From the NCBI GenBank assembly GCA_902783815.1, contig CACZSM010000051.1, forward strand, positions 1-18,233: a stretch of DNA of 18,233 bases, read 5' to 3'. A program made the position numbers and the translations under genes. A model generated the notes under the pieces. That model was not told the origin of the DNA, ran no database searches, and saw nothing but the letters and a program-made list of their open reading frames with translations. Below, in pieces: positions 8,755 to 16,000 of this stretch. How positions within the stretch are numbered: position 1 is the first letter of the stretch; every line of letters starts with the position of its first letter. Origin of the DNA: an uncultured Ruminococcus sp. (lineage in GTDB: Bacteria; Bacillota; Clostridia; Oscillospirales; Acutalibacteraceae).

Positions 8755-9771
8755 ATGCGTTCGGGAGGAAGTATGAATAATACGGGTCATGTAAAGGAGG
8801 ATAAAAAAATATTCTCCGGAATAGGCATAGCTTTTCTTGTCTGTTTTATTGTCATCGTGATAGCCAGAGCTGTTCTCATTGTTCTGGCAAAAAATATTAT
8901 ACCGGCGGAAAAGTATGAGTCAATGAAATTGACCATAAATATGATCGTTTCGGTGATATCACAGTATATCCTGGCATATTCCGTTTTGCTCATTATGCTT
9001 TCAAGGATAAAGGCTGAAAAGCCGGTGCCGAAAAATGTAGGCGCAGATGGTATTTTGAAAGCGTTTATCTGCTCAATGCCCACAGCGTTCTTCGGGAACC
9101 TTCTGGGAAAGTATCTTTCTGCTCTTTTAAGCTCCGGTAAGGCTGAAAATCATATCAGTGATATAGTTGGTTCGATGAATCCTTTTGTGATATTTATGAC
9201 TGTGGTACTTGCTCCGGTTTTTGAAGAACTGATCTTCCGTAAGTTTATTATGGACAGGATCTCTCAGTACGGAGAATTTGCTGCTATATTGTTTTCATCA
9301 CTTTGCTTTGCTGTATTCCATATGAACCTTTATCAGTTTTTTTATACCTTCGGCTTCGGGGTCGTTCTTGGGTACCTGTATGTCAGAACGGGAAGAATAC
9401 TGTTTACAATTATTACTCATTCATTGTTTAATCTGAATGGATCAGTAATATCAGTATGGGCTGTCGGTCAGCTCGATAAGGATAAGTATAAGACCTTCAT
9501 TGAAGGCGGCGGCAGGGATCACAAGCTGCTTGAGGAAATACTGCCGGGACTTGCTGTATATATGTCTTATCTGCTTGTATATATTGGTCTTGTTGCTGCG
9601 GGTATTGTTATCATTATAAAGGTGATAAATTCAAAGCCCGCTTTTGAAAAAAGAGAAAAAGAACTTCCAAAAGGTACAACCGCAGCAGTTATGCTCTGTA
9701 ATCCGGGAATGATAGCTTTTCTCGTGGTTTCCGCTGCCGTAACACTGCTGCCGGTATTATTTGCCGCTTAG
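8755..9771 (+). CDS. CPBP-family intramembrane metalloprotease (CAAX protease-like)
   Basis: This multi-pass membrane protein of 338 residues (332 if it starts at the ATG at 8773) carries the three motifs of the CPBP/Abi family (related to Rce1). They are EELIFR at 157-162, FAVFH ending in His189, and HSLFN at 222-226. The glutamates and histidines are expected to form the intramembrane metal site. Hydrophobic segments lie near 23-45, 62-84, 103-122, 141-156, 170-190, 195-220, 265-290 and 315-338. GGAGG at 8764-8768 is close to the ATG at 8773 (4 nt), while the ATG at 8755 has only a weak AGG before it, so the exact start is uncertain. It begins 8 nt after ispF and is the last gene before a hairpin terminator. 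Bacterial members have diverse roles, including bacteriocin immunity, signalling and protein maturation; the role here is unknown. Confidence 0.85.
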   Translation: MRSGGSMNNTGHVKEDKKIFSGIGIAFLVCFIVIVIARAVLIVLAKNIIPAEKYESMKLTINMIVSVISQYILAYSVLLIMLSRIKAEKPVPKNVGADGILKAFICSMPTAFFGNLLGKYLSALLSSGKAENHISDIVGSMNPFVIFMTVVLAPVFEELIFRKFIMDRISQYGEFAAILFSSLCFAVFHMNLYQFFYTFGFGVVLGYLYVRTGRILFTIITHSLFNLNGSVISVWAVGQLDKDKYKTFIEGGGRDHKLLEEILPGLAVYMSYLLVYIGLVAAGIVIIIKVINSKPAFEKREKELPKGTTAAVMLCNPGMIAFLVVSAAVTLLPVLFAA

Positions 9772-9790
9772 ATAGGAAAAAATAACCAAC

Positions 9791-9835
9791 AATGCACAGC
9801 TCCACTTTTTTGGAGTTGTGCATTTGCATTTTTGG
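9791..9835 (+). terminator. Hairpin terminator after the CPBP gene
   Basis: A 14-bp stem with one G-T pair (9791-9804 with 9811-9824) has a six-base loop CTTTTT and is followed by a T-rich but interrupted tail. The 3' arm motif TTGTGCA occurs again at about 9837-9843, so the 5' arm could also pair with the second copy. It separates the housekeeping run from the giant gene. Confidence 0.75.
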
Positions 9836-9900
9836 GTTGTGCAAGATATCTAAATGAATTGAATAAAAATTGATTAAATATACAAAAAATCGAAATGCTC

Positions 9901-9929
9901 TTGAATGTGTGACGAGATTGTAATATAAT
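9901..9929 (+). promoter_or_regulatory. Promoter of the giant pseudopilin-like gene
   Basis: TTGAAT (9901-9906) and TATAAT (9924-9929) have 17 bp between them. This predicts transcription from about 9936 and an untranslated leader of about 86 nt. No known riboswitch could be recognised in the leader. Short complementary tracts (TAGTG near 9948 and CACTA near 9975) could fold, but this is weak. Confidence 0.7.
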
Positions 9930-10005
9930 TTAGCTAATAGTAGGTTAGTGTCCCTGTGCATAATGCCGTATCCGCACTAGGCGCTGACAGCATATTTATT
10001 CACAG

Positions 10006-10013
10006 AAAGGAAG
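10006..10013 (+). promoter_or_regulatory. Ribosome binding site fixing the giant gene start
   Basis: AAAGGAAG lies 8 nt before the ATG at 10022. The frame is open from a GTG at 9956, but that codon lies only about 20 nt from the predicted transcription start, has no clear Shine-Dalgarno sequence, and would add a non-conserved 22-residue tail before the basic, prepilin-like leader. Confidence 0.75.
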
Positions 10014-10021
10014 TTGATGCT

Positions 10022-13000
10022 ATGTTGCAAAACCGATTGAAAAGCAAAAAAGGCTTTTCATTGCCGCTTGCAATAGGAATTACTGCTGTACTTATCCTCC
10101 TGTCTGCATCGTTGATAGCAATTGCTGCAACAAGTATTGTTACAACAAGCAGCAGCGTGAACCAGCGCCAGGCATACCTTAATGTACGAAGCGCCCTTGA
10201 GTACGCTTTTGCCTATTACAGCGATGCCTCTTTTGTGCCCGATCTTACTACCGTAAGAGAAGAGTACATGAAAATGAAGGACGAGGCAGGCGGTACAGTA
10301 GAACAGGGAGCAGAAATTACAACAAAAACTTTGGCTGAGGCTGCAAAGACTTATGTCTATGCAAACTATACCGCAGCTGTTGGAACAACTCCTGCAAACC
10401 TGAAAATAACTGCGTACTCCAAATCGTCGGATGCTTTCGGCAAGAGAGTCAAACTCGTGCATCTTTCAGCAGTATATACGATCAATAATCTCAGCAGCAA
10501 AAACCGTGTAACACTGACGGATGTCGATATGTCAACTGATATCACTCAGTACAGTACTGCATCGGATGCTATAAGCCTCCATGTAAGACAGTATCCTGGT
10601 CAGGAATGGACTCCGTTCTACTACATCTGGACATTCAGGGATGAGGCTGAGCTTTATAAGGATACGGATGACCTCTTCTCTGTCGATGATATGTATAAGA
10701 CTCAGGTAGTAAAAAAGATATATGACGACCAGGAAACCAATACAGGCCCGAATACAAATACCAGCAAGACCAAGAGGATCTATTTCGATGCAAGACAGTG
10801 GTTCTGGGGTCTTGACGGCGGTAACTACTATAATTACGAAGCCGGCAAATGGGTTGGGAGATACGGCGATTCTAATACTGATAAATCAGACGCAAACAAA
10901 TCCTCAAGTAACTACTACAACCAGGATGGCTTCAAGTACAAGATAGGTAAGGAGCAGAGAACCTCCGATTATGGTATCATCCCGGCAATGAATATCAACC
11001 ATAACCAGCTTTCAGGCGGAAATCTGCTTGAGCCTTCAGGTCCGTGGAATGTTATCAAGAATAATTCTTCTGATCCAAGAAATGGCCCTGCAACATTCTT
11101 TTCACCGTCAGATGACGGCGGCGGCTGGTATAATGCGACATACTATAAGAAACCGGGTCAGGTAAACTACTTCAATATGATCCTTACTACAAAGGGTAAG
11201 GTAATCTTTAATACGACAACTAACTCCTTTGATACAGAGGGAGTTCAGTCAAATGAAATGTTCCACCTTTGGTACCTTAACCCGGAGGATAAGAATGTAT
11301 ATTTCGAGTTCCTGAAACCGGGCCTCGTTTATACACTTGGTAAATCATGGAACGGACATTCACAGAGCGACGATAGATATATCGTTTATGTAAGTAATAA
11401 GAAAACAGCTGTCCACCTGAAAATAAAAGGATACGGCAACTCCGGAGAGGCAGCTTATAACCCTGGAACAGCTGAAACAGTTGCACCGGTAATAACAGGT
11501 GTAACCATAAACAGGAAATCAATATTCCAGGATACCGGTACTTATGCACACTATGCAGCAGCAGTTTCCGGAAAAACAGCTTCCGGCGCTTTCCTTAACA
11601 GATTCTACAGAGGTACCGACTCTTCATCGTTCTTCTATACCGGTGAGGCAGATGATACAGCTAAGTTTATGTATGAAGGATGCGGCTGGTGGGTCGCAAA
11701 TATACCGACTGACGGAACATTCCGTCTGAACTTTAAGGTAACAAAGGTCGGCGGAAAGGAAATGAACTACGGCTATACCGTAAAATCAAGTACAAATGAC
11801 GATGCCTATATAGTAATCGACTTTACAAAGGGTATCAACGCCGTGTCTTCATGGAATACAGAACAAAAGGCAATGGAATATATCGGTGAGGATATCAACA
11901 GTTATGTAACCGTTGCAGTGAAGACAAGTGAAATAGGTACTCCGGTTGCGCCATACCTTGATTACTACAATAGTGAGAAGGTACTCTCCAAGAGACGCGA
12001 CCTTGAAAAGATCATCCATGAGGCTGAAGGATACAGTTCACTTGACTATGAAAACTACGATGTTCTCAGAGCAGCATTGGATGAGGGTGTTGTACTTTTC
12101 AATAAGATCAACTATGTTGAGGAACAAAAGGCTCTCGGCAGATCAGTAGAGGATATTGATAAGGACTACGCCAATGCAATAGAGAAGATCAGAAATGCAA
12201 TCGACGGCCTTATGACAAAGGAATGTGACTCCAATACCTACAGACTCCTTGAAGAAGCACTTTCAAGGGCTGATAAGATGATCGATGATCAGAATACTGA
12301 TTACCTCTATGAGCCAAGACTTATGGAAGCATTCAGGGGCTGTGAACCGTATAAGGCTGCAAGAAATGCCGTTGATAAGAACTATATCCTCGACGGCAGC
12401 AATGCAAAGGACAGCAACGATCAGCCGATCATGCTTGATGATGGAGTAACTCCTCAGAAATATACAAGCACATATGTAAGGTCTATGGTAAATGCACTTG
12501 ACGATAGAATAAGTGAAGTTACAAGCAAGGCACTCAATAAGACAAAACTTAAAGAAAAACTTGAAGAAGTGTCTGCATATGTTGGTAACGGCAGATATGA
12601 AGAAGAACCGCAGAACGCCCTCAGTAAAGAGATCGCATGGGCAGAGGCTCTTATCGGCGGAAGCAGTCTTCCGGAAGGCAGACAGCTGCCAACATCTATA
12701 AGCTCCGAGGAAGGCTATGAAGGTCCGGAATATGCTGACCTCGATGAAACAAGTACGATCCAGCAGAGAATAGACAGACAGTATTATGTACTTGATATCT
12801 ATATGCACAAAGTATGGGGAGCCTGCAAGATCGAGGGTCTTGATACAAGCAGGATCTCTGATGATATCGAACAGGCAAAACAACTGGTAAACAGAGTACC
12901 GAAAGTTAACTGTACACAGGATACCTATGATAACCTTAAAAACGCTCTTAGTGAGGCAACTGAGGTATTCAAAAAGGCAGATGCGAAAAATGAGGACTAC

Positions 13001-16000
13001 TATTCAGCAGCTTACAGACTTGAGGATGCAATAAGATCCTTTGAGATAGTAAAGCCTGGTAATGCTCCGGTTTATGAGGAAAAAACTGTTGACGGTATAA
13101 AGGGTCTTGAACTTTCAGATAACAGCTACCCGAATAAGCTCAGAGCAAATGACCCTGATGACCTTATTGAATCATTTGGCAATATGAGACTGTGGTTCTA
13201 TGGATTCTCAAAGAACTCCAGCTATCAGGGAGATACTTATGAGGACTATGCAAGCGTTCAGGATAAGAATGCTAATAGGAAATCACAGTTCAAAGATGAG
13301 TATATAGTAGATACATTCAGTATCGAGGCTTATAAGGGCGCAAAACAGGTCGGCATTATCAGCTCAGGTAATGTTGAGGATGTTCCGAAGGGCGATGGCG
13401 TGCCTTATGGACTGTCATTTGTCGATGTTCCGTCAGATTTCGCAAACGGACTTTCATTTACACTCGATGTAAGGAAATCGACCTATAAGAAGAATGACAG
13501 AGGCGAATGGGAACTGTTCAAGACAAGCAATGTTTCATTCGAGATGCAGGAAAATCTGAAACTCAGAACAGGTTTTGGCTACTGCTATGTGATTACAGGA
13601 GATGACCTTAAGGTTTCAGTCGATAATCCGGAAAGCCCGACTTATGATACAAATGGTCAGATCGTTCGCCGCTATGACCTTACAGTTGATACAAAGAGAC
13701 TCAGCGAGGTTTATATCTACGCTCCGAATGAACCAACTGTCGAGATCGTAAAGAAGGAAAAAGTTGATGGTCAGGAAAGAGTGGTAAGCACAGAGGAAGC
13801 AAAGGTTTATTCTGACGATAAGGATAATCTCTATGTAACAAGATTCTTCTACGATACCGATCAGTATATCAAGGTTTCTTATAAGGCTACTGCAGGTAAA
13901 AAGACCTATAAGTTCACAACAAAGGTCGGCGATGATGTTGTCGATGAATTCAAAACACAGGTCGGCCAGACTGTACTGTCAGCAGACCTTATGGACGATC
14001 AGACAGCACATTGTACCTTTATAGTTCCGACAAGCTCACAAAATGTAACACTCGAAAAGACATTGTATATCAAACTGTATATGCAGTTCGGTGAAAAGGT
14101 CTATGATTACCTTGTATATACAGCACCAGTAGGTGAAGATCCGGCATTCGGAGAAGAATATAAGGTAAATGGTACTGTGGTAGGCTATAAGGTGTCTGTA
14201 CCGGCAATAAGCGGAAGCAGCATCTATACCGTCAGAAAGTATCACGGCGATGGCGGAGATCAGGAAGAAAGAATAGATTATTCAGATAGTGTATTTCTTA
14301 TTCCGACCTGCGTTTATACCTTTAATTACCGTGATCCTATGCACTACGGAGTTACTACAAATATGGACGGACTTGGCGTTGTAGTACCGCTCAGAGCAAA
14401 CTGGCTGAGCGCTGATACGATCTATCGTCACTATGCAGAGGAATCTGACGAGCAGAGAGAAGCAAACAGCGAAAAAACAACAGGTTCATCCGTAGATTAT
14501 AAGAATGACTATTATCATAAGGTAATAGAAAACATACCAACCGGATATGTAAGTGAGAAATTTGACTACTTCGCTCAGGCAGGCGATGGCAAAAAGCCGG
14601 TTATCAATGTTGGTAATACAGTAATATGGATCAATACCGATGTTGTAAACAAATACTTTAAGCTGGGAGAAGAACAATACAGGGATATATATGTGTATGC
14701 CTGCGATATTGATGATAATGATACCAATGGTGCATGGCCGGGCGGTAAGGCTCTCAGAGTTGAGGATACCGATAATTTCTATGCCGTTATTCCGGCAAAC
14801 TCCTATCTGGTAATACTCAGCTATAAGGATAGTTCCGGAAAACAGGTCAAGATAGTCGGCAAGGATCAGCCGGGCGGATCAGGTCATGTATATCTTGACA
14901 ACACGGACTATAAAACTTTCCAGACCTCCGGCTCAGAGAGAAGATGGGTACAGTATAGTACCTGCCAGTTTGGTAGCAGCCAGGGTATGTGCTGTCTTTA
15001 TGAAATTATAGATATGGATGTCTATAATAAGGATGAAAGATCTATCGTAAGATGGTACAATACGAAAAACGGTATTACATATCGTGACTATATGAGTTAT
15101 ACTCACCTGAAAAAGGACGGATCGACTGTAAAAGACGATGCAATTCCTGACAGGAAATATATTGCTGACCATAAGTATGATATGTATTACAGAGCTAAGA
15201 AACAGGATAGCCCGGTAACATACCTCCGTCAGGAAAGAATATACACACCTTCGGGTATGACAAGAACCGATCTTCGTATGGCGTTTATAGGCGGAAGAAA
15301 GATAAGAATTACTAATATGTCTTACTACGATACCTATACAAATAAGCTGTATGATGAAGGTGGCGTAACTCATACCGTTCCTACACATTCAGGTATATGG
15401 AACTCGATGAGAGAAACCGAAAACAATAATCAAAAGCCAGTACAAGTTGAGATCGATAAATATGCACCTTACGGCGGTTCCGGCGGCAATAAGCAGTCAA
15501 TGGGTCGAATAGGCGATTCAGAGCTTACAATGATCTATGACTGGTATGAAAGAAAGATACCTGTGGATTCAGTTGATGAGTACCTTATACAGGTAAAGGG
15601 TCTGAGATACAACGATGATTACAGGAAAAAGCAGCATAAGGAAAATACAAAATGGTATGATCTGGATTATGTAAGTGATGACAGATATACTATGCAGGTA
15701 ACAGGTCTGTACGGAAATGTATGGCTGCAGGTAATGAATACCAACTCCACTGGTGTACAGTCAGGAGATACGCTTAAGCTCCAGAGATATAATGAGCTTG
15801 GTCTTTATACCATGAATCCTGATGAAAAACAGGTAATGGACGATCAGCCGGTATATTTTGCAGTTCCGGATAACTCATGGACAGTTAATGTAAAGGCAAG
15901 AGGCGTTGCTGGTGAGGAAACAATTGATTTTGAAAATTCCGGCGATGTAGTTGAAGGTAAGCTGATCTATAAGGCTCTTGTAAAGGGCAATAAACCGTTC

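Noticed and set aside
9956..10021. GTG at 9956 as start of the giant gene
   Set aside because: No ribosome binding site, too close to the predicted transcription start, and it would bury the basic prepilin-like leader behind 22 extra residues. The ATG at 10022 has a good site.
12263..12883. 206-codon open frame on the - strand
   Set aside because: It lies fully inside the giant gene, opposite to it, has no ribosome binding site or recognisable content, and looks like a shadow of the helical region.
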